Shown here: piece after piece, positions 1 to 5,268 of the stretch | How the letters are laid out: the number at the start of each line of letters is the position of its first letter | Numbering within the stretch: position 1 is the first letter of the stretch | DNA from: JBBDIP01 sp050260675 | GTDB taxonomy: Bacteria > Bacillota > Sulfobacillia > Fermentithermobacillales > Fermentithermobacillaceae | Reading direction: 5' to 3' | DNA: 20,376 nt | Assembly (NCBI GenBank): GCA_050260675.1 | Contig: JBLNCN010000007.1 | Coordinates: forward strand, 1-20,376 | Program-made: the position numbers and the translations under genes | The notes under the pieces: generated by a model | Seen by the model: the letters and a program-made list of their open reading frames with translations, nothing else | Told to the model about the DNA's origin: nothing | Databases searched by the model: none

Positions 1-185
1 GGACCACGGACGTGACGGGAGCGGTGACGCTGCCGGAAGGCGTCGAGATGGTCATGCCTGGCGACAACGTGAAGATCAAGGGCGAACTGATCCAGCCCAT
101 CGCCATGGAAGAGGGCCTTCGCTTCGCCATCCGTGAGGGCGGCAGGACTGTTGCATCTGGAGTAGTTACGAAGATCGAGGAGTAG
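1..185 (+). CDS. tuf: Elongation factor Tu, C-terminal end (partial)
   Basis: The 5' end is cut off by the window. The readable frame starts at base 3 and gives 60 residues to a TAG at 183-185. EF-Tu delivers aminoacyl-tRNA to the ribosomal A site as a GTP complex in the cytoplasm. The visible part is the end of the third (beta-barrel) domain: LPEGVEMVMPGDN, then IQPIAMEEGLRFAIREGG and the terminal GRTVASGVVTKIEE, all close to the EF-Tu consensus. It precedes rpmG, as tuf does in several bacterial lineages. A second tuf begins at 20199, so this genome carries at least two copies unless the assembly is misleading. The last residues (KIEE) differ slightly from the common KIIE ending. Identification is secure; the G domain lies outside the window. 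Confidence 0.97.
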   Translation, partial: TTDVTGAVTLPEGVEMVMPGDNVKIKGELIQPIAMEEGLRFAIREGGRTVASGVVTKIEE

Positions 186-192
186 TCCTTAG

Positions 193-273
193 CCAGCGGT
201 TCCAGCCCGCAGCGAAGCTTACTAGCGGGCCGCGAAGCGACCCGCCAGAGATTCGGGAAGGGCGAACCGCTGG
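193..273. repeat. Duplicated foldable intergenic element, copy 1
   Basis: Bases 194-273 recur at 301-380 (offset 107) with three differences in 80 bp. The ends form a perfect 10-bp inverted repeat, CCAGCGGTTC (193-202) with GAACCGCTGG (264-273). Inside, GCCCGC (205-210) can pair with GCGGGC (225-230), and CCCG (241-244) with CGGG (254-257), so the transcript or single strand could fold as a junction with two arms. It contains the heptamer GCGAAGC twice (212-218 and 232-238), a sequence known to form a very stable DNA mini-hairpin. No ORF or T-tract goes with it. It could be a mobile intergenic repeat of the REP/MITE type, a structured RNA, or a tuf 3' processing or termination element. The function is unknown to me. 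Confidence 0.8.
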
Positions 274-299
274 CAAGCCAGGCAAGTGCGAAGGAGCCG

Positions 300-380
300 A
301 CAGTGGTGCCAGCCCGCAGCGAAGCTTACTAGCGAGCCGCGAAGCGACCCGCCAGAGATTCGGGAAGGGCGAACCGCTGG
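300..380. repeat. Duplicated foldable intergenic element, copy 2
   Basis: This is the second copy of the 193-273 element, starting 27 bp after copy 1 ends. Relative to copy 1 it has C197 to T304, T201 to G308 and G228 to A335. The T304 change sits in the outer stem and turns a G-C pair into a G-T wobble, so CAGTGGT (301-307) still pairs with ACCGCTG (373-379). The A335 change weakens the internal GCCCGC/GCGAGC stem by one A-C mismatch. GCGAAGC occurs again at 319-325 and 339-345. Retained outer pairing suggests that the fold matters, but two copies are too few to prove it. Confidence 0.8.
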
Positions 381-424
381 AGGCATTGATCGCCAGTTAA
401 TGGAAGCGGGAACGGAGCATTAGC

Positions 425-447
425 GGGCCGGAGGATAACTCCGGCCC
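425..447 (+). terminator. GC-rich hairpin after tuf, possible terminator
   Basis: A perfect 9-bp stem, GGGCCGGAG (425-433) with CTCCGGCCC (439-447), closes a 5-nt loop. It lies between the tuf 3' region and the rpmG promoter, where a terminator would be expected. No proper T-tract follows (the next bases are TGCTTGCGG), so a classical intrinsic terminator is not shown. Confidence 0.35.
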
Positions 448-472
448 TGCTTGCGGAATAGAATAGCCTTAA

Positions 473-502
473 TTGACACCGTACGAGCGTCTATGCTATA
501 TT
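473..502 (+). promoter_or_regulatory. Strong sigma-A-type promoter for rpmG operon
   Basis: The -35 box TTGACA (473-478) is perfect. After 18 bp comes TATATT (497-502) as the -10 box, preceded by TGC (494-496), which is an extended -10 element. Transcription should start near 508-510 and give a leader of about 35 nt before rpmG. This is the best promoter match upstream of the rpmG, tRNA-Trp, secE, nusG, rplK, rplA series. Confidence 0.8.
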
Positions 503-542
503 CGGGTGCAGTGGCTTTTGCCGGGGATGGGAGGGGTATTCG

Positions 543-704
543 GTGGCAAAGGGAACAGCTGACGCAGTCACGCTCGCTTGTGAGCAGTGCAAGCAGCGCA
601 ACTATATTACAATGAAGAACAAGAAGTCCCATTCCGGACGGCTTGAGCTGAAAAAGTACTGCAGGTTCTGTAGGACCCATACGGTCCACAGAGAGACCAG
701 GTAG
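543..704 (+). CDS. rpmG: 50S ribosomal protein L33 (zinc-binding type)
   Basis: This encodes 53 residues, the usual size for L33, a small protein of the large ribosomal subunit near the E site. Two Cys pairs, C13-x-x-C16 (CEQC) and C40-x-x-C43 (CRFC), form the zinc-ribbon signature of the zinc-containing (C+) L33 form. The body (NYITMKNKKSHSGRLELKKY) is typical. The start is GTG at 543, preceded at 529-536 by the Shine-Dalgarno-like GGGAGGGG with 6 nt spacing. It is the first gene after the promoter at 473-502 and lies upstream of tRNA-Trp and secE, a common bacterial order. Species with zinc-type L33 often keep a zinc-free paralogue elsewhere; none is visible here. Confidence 0.95.
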   Translation: MAKGTADAVTLACEQCKQRNYITMKNKKSHSGRLELKKYCRFCRTHTVHRETR

Positions 705-742
705 AGTACGGCACGACCGACCGGAGGCAACACTTGGTTCGC

Positions 743-819
743 AGGCCCGTAGCTCCAATAGGTAGAGCGGCGGACTCCAAATCCGATGGTTGGGGGTTCA
801 AATCCCTCCGGGCCTGCCA
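743..819 (+). tRNA. trnW: tRNA-Trp (anticodon CCA)
   Basis: A full cloverleaf can be drawn. The acceptor stem is AGGCCCG (743-749) with CGGGCCT (809-815), followed by discriminator G816 and an encoded CCA at 817-819. The D arm is GCTC/GAGC. The anticodon loop CTCCAAA carries CCA at 777-779, which decodes UGG. The T arm has the TTCAAAT loop with a GGGGG/CCCTC stem. The first pair of the anticodon stem (position 27-43) reads G-A, a mismatch. It lies between rpmG and secE, a known location for tRNA-Trp, and is probably co-transcribed with them and processed out. Its 3' end is 27 bp before secE. Confidence 0.96.
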
Positions 820-846
820 TGAATGCTTGAAGACTAGGTGAACGAG

Positions 847-1050
847 ATGAAGATCAAGCGGTTCTTCGGGAATCTCGCGAACTTCCTCAGAGAGACCCGC
901 GCCGAACTAAAGAAGGTTGTCTGGCCCACTTGGGGTCAAGTCAGGGTCACTACCCTCATTGTGTTGTTTACCATGATAGGTATCGGCGCTATCCTATGGG
1001 GTACTGACGCGATCCTTTCCTTCGGGCTGGGAGCCGTTCTGGGAAAATAG
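847..1050 (+). CDS. secE: Preprotein translocase subunit SecE
   Basis: This encodes 67 residues, the size of the short single-membrane-span SecE found in most bacteria. SecE clamps the two halves of SecY in the SecYEG protein-conducting channel. The conserved amphipathic cytoplasmic helix is visible as ETRAELKKVVWPT (about residues 17-29), followed by a hydrophobic membrane helix (VTTLIVLFTMIGIGAILW). I chose ATG 847 because AGGTGA (836-841) lies 5 nt upstream. A GTG at 838 would add three residues but overlaps that Shine-Dalgarno sequence. It is followed by nusG, the near-universal partner in this cluster. Confidence 0.93.
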   Translation: MKIKRFFGNLANFLRETRAELKKVVWPTWGQVRVTTLIVLFTMIGIGAILWGTDAILSFGLGAVLGK

Positions 1051-1093
1051 GGGGAGAGACCGGGACCCGTAATCCTTAGGGGGTCCTTATTTC

Positions 1094-1648
1094 ATGAGCA
1101 CGAAACTGGACACCACAGATCAGACTCCTCGTTGGTTCGTGGTCCACACGTACTCGGGGTACGAGAACAAGGTGAAAGCCAACCTCGAGAAACGCGTGGA
1201 CAATATGAACATGAAGGACAAGATCTTCAAGGTCATCGTCCCTGAAGAAGAAGAAGTAGAGTACAAGGAAGGCAAGAAGAAGATCGTCAAGCGGAAGGTC
1301 TTCCCCGGGTACGTTGTCGTGAACATGATTATGGGCGACGACTCCTGGTACGTGGTCCGCAATACTCCCGGCGTGACGGGGTTCGTGGGACCGGGATCCA
1401 AACCCATACCGCTGGAGGGCTCGGAGATCGATACCATCCTGAAGCGGGCGAGCGGTGAAGGCGCCCCCAGGGTGCGCGTACACTTCCAGCCGGGCCAGAC
1501 CCTTAGGGTGAAGTCCGGTCCGTTCCAGGGGATGATGGGGCTGGTCCAGGACGTGATGATAGACAGGGGCAAGCTCCGGATGCTACTATCGATATTCGGC
1601 CGGGAAACGCCGGTGGAATTTGACTTCAACCAGGTAGAGGAAGTGTAA
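1094..1648 (+). CDS. nusG: Transcription termination/antitermination factor NusG
   Basis: This encodes 184 residues, normal for bacterial NusG. NusG binds the RNA polymerase clamp through its N-terminal NGN domain and contacts Rho or ribosomal protein S10 through its KOW domain. The NGN domain is seen from WFVVHTYSGYENKVKANLEKR through KVFPGYVVVNM and the conserved NTPGVTGFVGPGSKP. The KOW motif follows (GQTLRVKSGPFQGMMGLVQ, about residues 136-154). A charged run, EEEEVEYKEGKKKIVKRK, sits in the usual place before VFPGY. The ATG at 1094 is preceded by AGGGGG (1078-1083). Only 5 bp separate it from rplK, so the two are surely co-transcribed. Confidence 0.97.
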   Translation: MSTKLDTTDQTPRWFVVHTYSGYENKVKANLEKRVDNMNMKDKIFKVIVPEEEEVEYKEGKKKIVKRKVFPGYVVVNMIMGDDSWYVVRNTPGVTGFVGPGSKPIPLEGSEIDTILKRASGEGAPRVRVHFQPGQTLRVKSGPFQGMMGLVQDVMIDRGKLRMLLSIFGRETPVEFDFNQVEEV

Positions 1649-1653
1649 GGGCC

Positions 1654-2076
1654 ATGGCAAAGAAAGTCAAAGCACTAGTCAAGATGCGGCTCACCGCCGG
1701 AAAGGCCACTATGGCGCCTCCGGTAGGCCCGGCTTTGGCTCCTCATCAAATCAACAGCCAGATGTTTGTGAAGCAGTTCAATGACCGCACCGCCAAGAAC
1801 GCCGGCGACCTGGTCCCGGTGCTCGTCACCATATACGAGGACCGCAGCTTCTCTTTCGTGGTGAAGACTCCGCCCGCGGTGGCGCTTCTCAAGAAGGCGG
1901 CAGGCATCGAGACCGCCTCAGGCGAGCCCAACGTGAAGAAGGTCGGGAAGGTCACTCGCGATCAGGTGAAGCAGATCGCCGAAGTAAAGGCCAAGGACCT
2001 CAACGCCGCCTCGCTTGAAGCGGCCATGAGGATCATTGAGGGCACTGCCCGCAGCATGGGGATCGAGGTAGTCTAG
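1654..2076 (+). CDS. rplK: 50S ribosomal protein L11
   Basis: This encodes 140 residues, typical of L11, which binds the 23S rRNA GTPase-associated centre near the L7/L12 stalk. The N-terminal domain has the conserved APPVGPAL. The C-terminal RNA-binding domain shows TPPAVALLKKAAGI, KVGKVT, DLNAASLEAAMRIIEGTARSMGI and a final VV. The stretch just after APPVGPAL reads APHQINSQMFVK where most bacteria have a form of GQHGVNIMEFCK, so several usually invariant residues differ. The prolines tied to thiostrepton binding (in APP and GP) are kept. It starts 5 bp after nusG and is followed by rplA, the standard order. Confidence 0.97.
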   Translation: MAKKVKALVKMRLTAGKATMAPPVGPALAPHQINSQMFVKQFNDRTAKNAGDLVPVLVTIYEDRSFSFVVKTPPAVALLKKAAGIETASGEPNVKKVGKVTRDQVKQIAEVKAKDLNAASLEAAMRIIEGTARSMGIEVV

Positions 2077-2133
2077 TTTTTCAACTACGTGGGAGGGCTT
2101 TGCGCCCGTTTGCACCACAAGGAGGAAGTAGAA

Positions 2134-2841
2134 GTGGCCAAGAAGGGCAAGAAGTATCAGGAAGCCGCCAAACTTGTTGAACCCGGGAAGACTTACGAAC
2201 TCCTAGAAGCGTTTTCTCTAGTCTGCAAAGCCGCGTTCGCGAAGTTCGACGAGACCGTCGAGGTAGCTGTCAAACTCGGTGTTGATCCGAGGCACGCCGA
2301 CCAGATGGTCAGAGGCGCGGTGGTCCTTCCGCACGGCACCGGCCAAGAGTCCAAGGTACTTGTGTTTGCCAGGGGCGATAAGGCCAAGGAAGCCCGCGAC
2401 GCCGGAGCGGACTTTGTGGGAGCGGAAGACCTCGCAGAGAAGATCCAGAGTGGTTGGACCGACTTTGACCGCGCTGTCGCAACCCCTGACATGATGGGCA
2501 TCGTCGGCCGTCTCGGCCGGATCCTAGGGCCCAGGGGACTTATGCCGAACCCGAGAACCGGGACGGTCACCAACGACATCGCGGGGGCCATCCGCGAGAT
2601 CAAGCAAGGTAAAGTCGAGTTCCGCACTGAGAAGACCGGTCTGGTGCATGCCAGGTTGGGGAAGGTTTCTTTCGGACCCGAGAAGCTGGTTGAGAACTTC
2701 AACGCCTTTATGGACGCGATCATGAGGGCAAAGCCCGCGGCAGCCCGCGGAACCTATTTGAAGGGCCTTGCGGTCTCATCGACCATGGGCCCCGGAGTCC
2801 CCGTGAGCACGGCCAGAGTGGGGCGCCCGCAGTCCGCCTAG
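2134..2841 (+). CDS. rplA: 50S ribosomal protein L1
   Basis: This encodes 235 residues, the normal length of L1, which forms the mobile L1 stalk at the E site and often represses its own operon by binding mRNA. Landmarks are KKYQEAAKLVE at the N-terminus, VAVKLGVDPRHADQMVRGAVVLPHGTG, the domain II segment GRLGRILGPRGLMPNPRTGTV, and GTYLKGLAVSSTMGPGV near the end. I chose GTG 2134 because a perfect AAGGAGG (2119-2125) lies 8 nt upstream. An ATG further upstream at 2089 is in frame but would add 15 residues foreign to the family. The extreme C-terminus (VSTARVGRPQSA) is slightly longer than the usual ending. Confidence 0.96.
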   Translation: MAKKGKKYQEAAKLVEPGKTYELLEAFSLVCKAAFAKFDETVEVAVKLGVDPRHADQMVRGAVVLPHGTGQESKVLVFARGDKAKEARDAGADFVGAEDLAEKIQSGWTDFDRAVATPDMMGIVGRLGRILGPRGLMPNPRTGTVTNDIAGAIREIKQGKVEFRTEKTGLVHARLGKVSFGPEKLVENFNAFMDAIMRAKPAAARGTYLKGLAVSSTMGPGVPVSTARVGRPQSA

Positions 2842-2921
2842 GAGTCCTTGCGGCTGCCGGACGCCGTCAGTAAGAGCAGGTCCAGGCTAGTGAACTGGAC
2901 GTGCTAGACAACCGAATAGCG

Positions 2922-2982
2922 CTTGCCCAAGACAGCAGGTGTCGGAAGACGTAATGGCCCCAGGGCCGCCCGCCGAGGCAGG
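2922..2982 (+). promoter_or_regulatory. L10 leader (ribosomal protein L10-binding kink-turn RNA)
   Basis: In the 233-bp gap between rplA and rplJ, an outer helix CTTGCC (2922-2927) with GGCAGG (2977-2982) is joined to an inner helix GCAGGTG (2935-2941) with CGCCCGC (2967-2973, one A-C mismatch). The internal loop between them is CAAGACA on one side and CGA on the other. This matches the kink-turn core of the Firmicute L10 leader, where L10 (with L7/L12) binds its own mRNA to repress rplJ-rplL. Position directly upstream of rplJ supports the call. A separate 6-bp hairpin, GTCCAG (2880-2885) with CTGGAC (2895-2900), precedes it. Confidence 0.72.
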
Positions 2983-3026
2983 GTTCCCAGCGCCGATCTC
3001 CTATGTGAGGCGTGTGTGAGACTTAC

Positions 3027-3058
3027 GGGGCCCCGCTTCGCGGGGTCCCTAATCGTTT
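3027..3058 (+). terminator. Probable transcription attenuator upstream of rplJ
   Basis: A 10-bp GC-rich stem (3027-3036 with 3040-3049, one G-T wobble) closes a TTC loop and is followed by TAATCGTTT. It lies between the L10 leader motif and the rplJ ribosome binding site, where Bacillus uses an L10-controlled intrinsic terminator. The T-tract is imperfect, so termination may be partial. The loop strand GCTTCGC is the reverse complement of the GCGAAGC heptamer found four times near the first tuf. Confidence 0.55.
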
Positions 3059-3074
3059 GAAAGGGGGGAAACAG

Positions 3075-3614
3075 ATGGAGAAGAAGCAGATAGTTGCAAA
3101 GGCCAAGGTGCAGGAGAACCTGCACGCCAAGATGCAAAAGGCCAAGAGTGTGGTGTTCGTGGACTTCCGGGGAGTCTCGGTCGCCGATGACACCCGTTTG
3201 CGCAAAGCCATGAGAGAGAGCGGCGTCGACTACAGTGTTGTGAAGAACACTCTGGCTCAACGAGCTGTGACTCAGTTGGGATGGCAAGGGCTTGAGGGTA
3301 TGTTCCATGGGCCCACCGCCATGGCGGTCTCATTGGCTGATCCGGTCTCAGCCGCTAAGGTGCTTGCCGGTCTCGCCCGTGAGATCCCTGCCCTGAAGGC
3401 AAAGGGCGGAGTCCTCGAGGGCGGGCAGGTGCTTGACGCCCAGGCAGTGGCCTACCTCGGTACGCTGCCGTCCAAGGAAGAACTCATCGCCAGGGTGTGC
3501 GGAGCCCTGAACAGCCCGATTACATCGCTGGTGACGGTCCTGAACGCGACGCTCACCGGTTTTGCCAGAGCCGTCGACGCTCTGCGCGAGAAGAAAGAAC
3601 AAGCTGCGGACTAA
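3075..3614 (+). CDS. rplJ: 50S ribosomal protein L10
   Basis: This encodes 179 residues, typical of L10, the base of the ribosomal stalk. Its N-terminal part binds 23S rRNA with L11 and its C-terminal helix carries L7/L12 dimers. Family landmarks are KAKSVVFVDFRGVSV, the RESGVDYSVVKNTLAQRA segment, GPTAMAVSLADPVSAAKVL, and the helical end VTVLNATLTGFARAVDALREKKEQ, where L7/L12 binds. I chose ATG 3075 because AAGGGGGG (3061-3068) lies 6 nt upstream. The upstream L10 leader and attenuator suggest feedback control by L10 itself. rplL follows after 39 bp. Confidence 0.96.
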   Translation: MEKKQIVAKAKVQENLHAKMQKAKSVVFVDFRGVSVADDTRLRKAMRESGVDYSVVKNTLAQRAVTQLGWQGLEGMFHGPTAMAVSLADPVSAAKVLAGLAREIPALKAKGGVLEGGQVLDAQAVAYLGTLPSKEELIARVCGALNSPITSLVTVLNATLTGFARAVDALREKKEQAAD

Positions 3615-3616
3615 CG

Positions 3617-3638
3617 CGGTAATAACACGGTAATAACA
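3617..3638. repeat. 11-bp perfect tandem repeat between rplJ and rplL
   Basis: CGGTAATAACA occurs twice head to tail (3617-3627 and 3628-3638). It fills the gap between the rplJ stop and the rplL Shine-Dalgarno AAGGAGG (3638-3644). AU-rich single-stranded RNA here could help rplL be translated more often than rplJ, as its higher copy number on the ribosome requires. The repetition may equally be chance slippage. Confidence 0.7.
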
Positions 3639-3653
3639 AGGAGGTTCCCAAAA

Positions 3654-4040
3654 GTGTCTAAGGTTGAACAGGTTCTTGACCTGGTTAAGGGCATGACGGT
3701 TCTGGAGCTCGCAGAGCTCGTGAAGAAGTTCGAGTCCGAGTTTGGCGTCTCTGCCGCCGCCGCTGTTGTGGCTGCTCCCGCCGCTGGAGCTCCGGCTGCT
3801 GCCGCTGCCGCCGCTCCCGAAGAGGAGAAGACCGAGTTTGACGTGATCCTGACTGATGCAGGCGCCAACCGCGTCTCAGTCATCAAGACCGTACGCGAGC
3901 TCACCGGGCTTGGCCTCAAGGAAGCCAAGGAGCTGGTCGAGGCTGCCCCGAAGCCTGTTAAGGAGAAGGTCTCCAAGGAAGAGGCCGCCAAGGCCAAGGA
4001 AGCCCTCGAGAAGGCAGGAGCTAAGGTCGAGGTCAAGTAA
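3654..4040 (+). CDS. rplL: 50S ribosomal protein L7/L12
   Basis: This encodes 128 residues, typical of L7/L12, the multi-copy stalk protein that recruits and stimulates translational GTPases. The N-terminal dimerisation domain (VEQVLDLVKGMTVLELAELVKKFE) is followed by an Ala/Pro/Gly hinge of about 25 residues (roughly 33-56) and a globular C-terminal domain with EKTEFDVIL, RVSVIKTVRELTGLGLKEAK and ELVEAAPKPVKE. The start is GTG 3654 with a perfect AAGGAGG (3638-3644) 9 nt upstream. A good terminator at 4082-4116 closes the unit. TTCCCAAA occurs before the gene (3645-3652) and twice after it (4050-4057 and 4062-4069), a minor curiosity. Confidence 0.97.
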   Translation: MSKVEQVLDLVKGMTVLELAELVKKFESEFGVSAAAAVVAAPAAGAPAAAAAAAPEEEKTEFDVILTDAGANRVSVIKTVRELTGLGLKEAKELVEAAPKPVKEKVSKEEAAKAKEALEKAGAKVEVK

Positions 4041-4081
4041 GGACCCGCATTCCCAAAGTAGTTCCCAAAGCAGCACGGGGA

Positions 4082-4116
4082 GGGGCAGGCCGGAGTCGCC
4101 TGCTCCTTCTTTGTTT
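4082..4116 (+). terminator. Intrinsic terminator after rplL
   Basis: A 9-bp stem GGGGCAGGC (4082-4090) with GCCTGCTCC (4098-4106), one G-T wobble, is followed at once by TTCTTTGTTT (4107-4116). This is the best rho-independent terminator in the window. It separates the ribosomal protein unit from the asd cluster. A smaller hairpin CTGCCG/CGGCAG (4124-4142) follows without a T-tract. Confidence 0.8.
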
Positions 4117-4145
4117 GCCGCATCTGCCGCGGGAGACGGCAGCTG

Positions 4146-4174
4146 TTACTCAGTCTTTGCCCTGAACATATACT
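4146..4174 (+). promoter_or_regulatory. Possible promoter for asd-dapG-dapA
   Basis: TATACT (4169-4174) is a good -10 box. The hexamer 17 bp upstream, TTACTC (4146-4151), is a poor -35 match. It lies between the rplL terminator and asd, so a promoter is expected here, but this exact assignment is tentative. A start near 4181 would leave about 20 nt before ATG 4201. Confidence 0.4.
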
Positions 4175-4200
4175 GGATTGTTCTCGCCCGTGGATCAATA

Positions 4201-5268
4201 ATGGGCAAACTTAGTTGGGGGTCGACGCTATTGGCGGTGCGGGGAGGAAGCGTTCTTAGGGTTGCTGTCGTAGGGGCCGGCGGGTTGGTCGGCAGGAGAG
4301 TTGTAGAGAACTTCGATAGGAGACCGGTTACGGGCATGGAACTGAGCCTGAGCGGTCTGGGCAAGTCGGTGGGCACAAGAGTGCCCTTCGCCGGCGAGAC
4401 CCTCGTCATCGAGAAGACGTCGGTCCGAGACCTGCGGAAGGTGGACGCGGTGGTGCTCTGCACTCCGACCGGCGCTTCGCGCGAGATTGTTTCGGAACTC
4501 CTGGGAGGCCCCATTATCGTCGACACTTCCAGCGCATTCCGCATGGACCCCGGAGTTCCTCTGGTAGTGTCCGGCGTGAATATGGAGTCGGTGAAGGGCC
4601 ACAAGGGCCTGATTGCCGGCCCCAACTGCTCGACCATCCAACTGGTCGTCGCTTTGCGCCCGATCCAGGTCAGATACGGGCTCGAGAGAGTGCACGTCGC
4701 GACCTATCAGGCGGTCTCGGGCGTAGGGTACCAGGCTATGGTCCAGTTGGAGGAGGAGTCGCTGCAAAAGCTCGCGGGCGGCTCCCACGCTCACGGCGAC
4801 TACGAGTCCCAGTTCCCCCATCCTATAGGGTTCAATCTCATCCCCCAGGTAGACTCATTCCTGGACTCGGGCTACACCAAAGAGGAAATGAAGATGGTGA
4901 ACGAGACCAGGAAGATACTTGGCCTGGGCGACCTCAGGATATCCTGCACTTGCGTGCGCGTCCCGGTGTTCATCGGCCACTCAGAGGACTGCCTCGTAGA
5001 GACCAAGGAGAAGGCCGGTGCCCACGAGGTCCGCTCGCTTCTCGCAAGTACTCCAGGGATAACGGTCCTGGACTCGCCGGAGGATGCCGTGTACCCGATG
5101 CCAGTGATCGCGGAGAACACCGACGACGTATACGTTGGAAGGATAAGGCGCGACCTGGGCTCGGAGAACGGACTTCTCATGTGGATCGTGGCGGACAACC
5201 TGCTTGTAGGCGCAGCGACCAATGCCTGCAACATAGTAAGATATCTCCTCGCGGGTGAAGAGCAGTGA
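4201..5268 (+). CDS. asd: Aspartate-semialdehyde dehydrogenase
   Basis: This makes L-aspartate 4-semialdehyde from aspartyl-4-phosphate with NADPH, the branch point to lysine/diaminopimelate, threonine and methionine. It has 355 residues from ATG 4201. The nucleotide-binding turn VVGAGGLVG is at about residues 23-31. The catalytic Cys is C143 in GPNCSTIQ. The acid-base His is H260 in RVPVFIGH, with substrate-binding R253 nearby and Q170 in TYQAVSG. TKEEMKMVNETRKI is also typical. The start is uncertain: in-frame TTG 4231 with GGGGG at 4217-4221 would give a 345-residue protein closer to the usual N-terminus. The TGA overlaps the next gene's GTG by 4 bp, implying translational coupling. Confidence 0.95.
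   Translation: MGKLSWGSTLLAVRGGSVLRVAVVGAGGLVGRRVVENFDRRPVTGMELSLSGLGKSVGTRVPFAGETLVIEKTSVRDLRKVDAVVLCTPTGASREIVSELLGGPIIVDTSSAFRMDPGVPLVVSGVNMESVKGHKGLIAGPNCSTIQLVVALRPIQVRYGLERVHVATYQAVSGVGYQAMVQLEEESLQKLAGGSHAHGDYESQFPHPIGFNLIPQVDSFLDSGYTKEEMKMVNETRKILGLGDLRISCTCVRVPVFIGHSEDCLVETKEKAGAHEVRSLLASTPGITVLDSPEDAVYPMPVIAENTDDVYVGRIRRDLGSENGLLMWIVADNLLVGAATNACNIVRYLLAGEEQ

Noticed and set aside
191..275. T-box or other aminoacyl-tRNA-sensing leader
   Set aside because: There is no GGTGGNACCGCG T-box sequence or following terminator, and the element lies 3' of tuf instead of before a synthetase or amino-acid gene.
194..380. CRISPR-like repeat-spacer arrangement
   Set aside because: Only two copies, each about 80 bp with a 27-bp gap, long internal inverted repeats and no cas genes; it does not fit a CRISPR array.
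743..819. Integration attachment site at the tRNA-Trp 3' end
   Set aside because: No integrase and no second copy of the tRNA 3' end is visible, and the flanking genes keep their normal order.
420..820. Minus-strand open frames across the rpmG and tRNA-Trp region
   Set aside because: They run antisense to a clear L33 gene and a complete tRNA and show no recognisable protein features.
3856..4200. In-frame N-terminal extension of asd back to 3856
   Set aside because: That stretch overlaps rplL in another frame and crosses the terminator. Family length and the nucleotide-binding motif place the asd start at or just after 4201.
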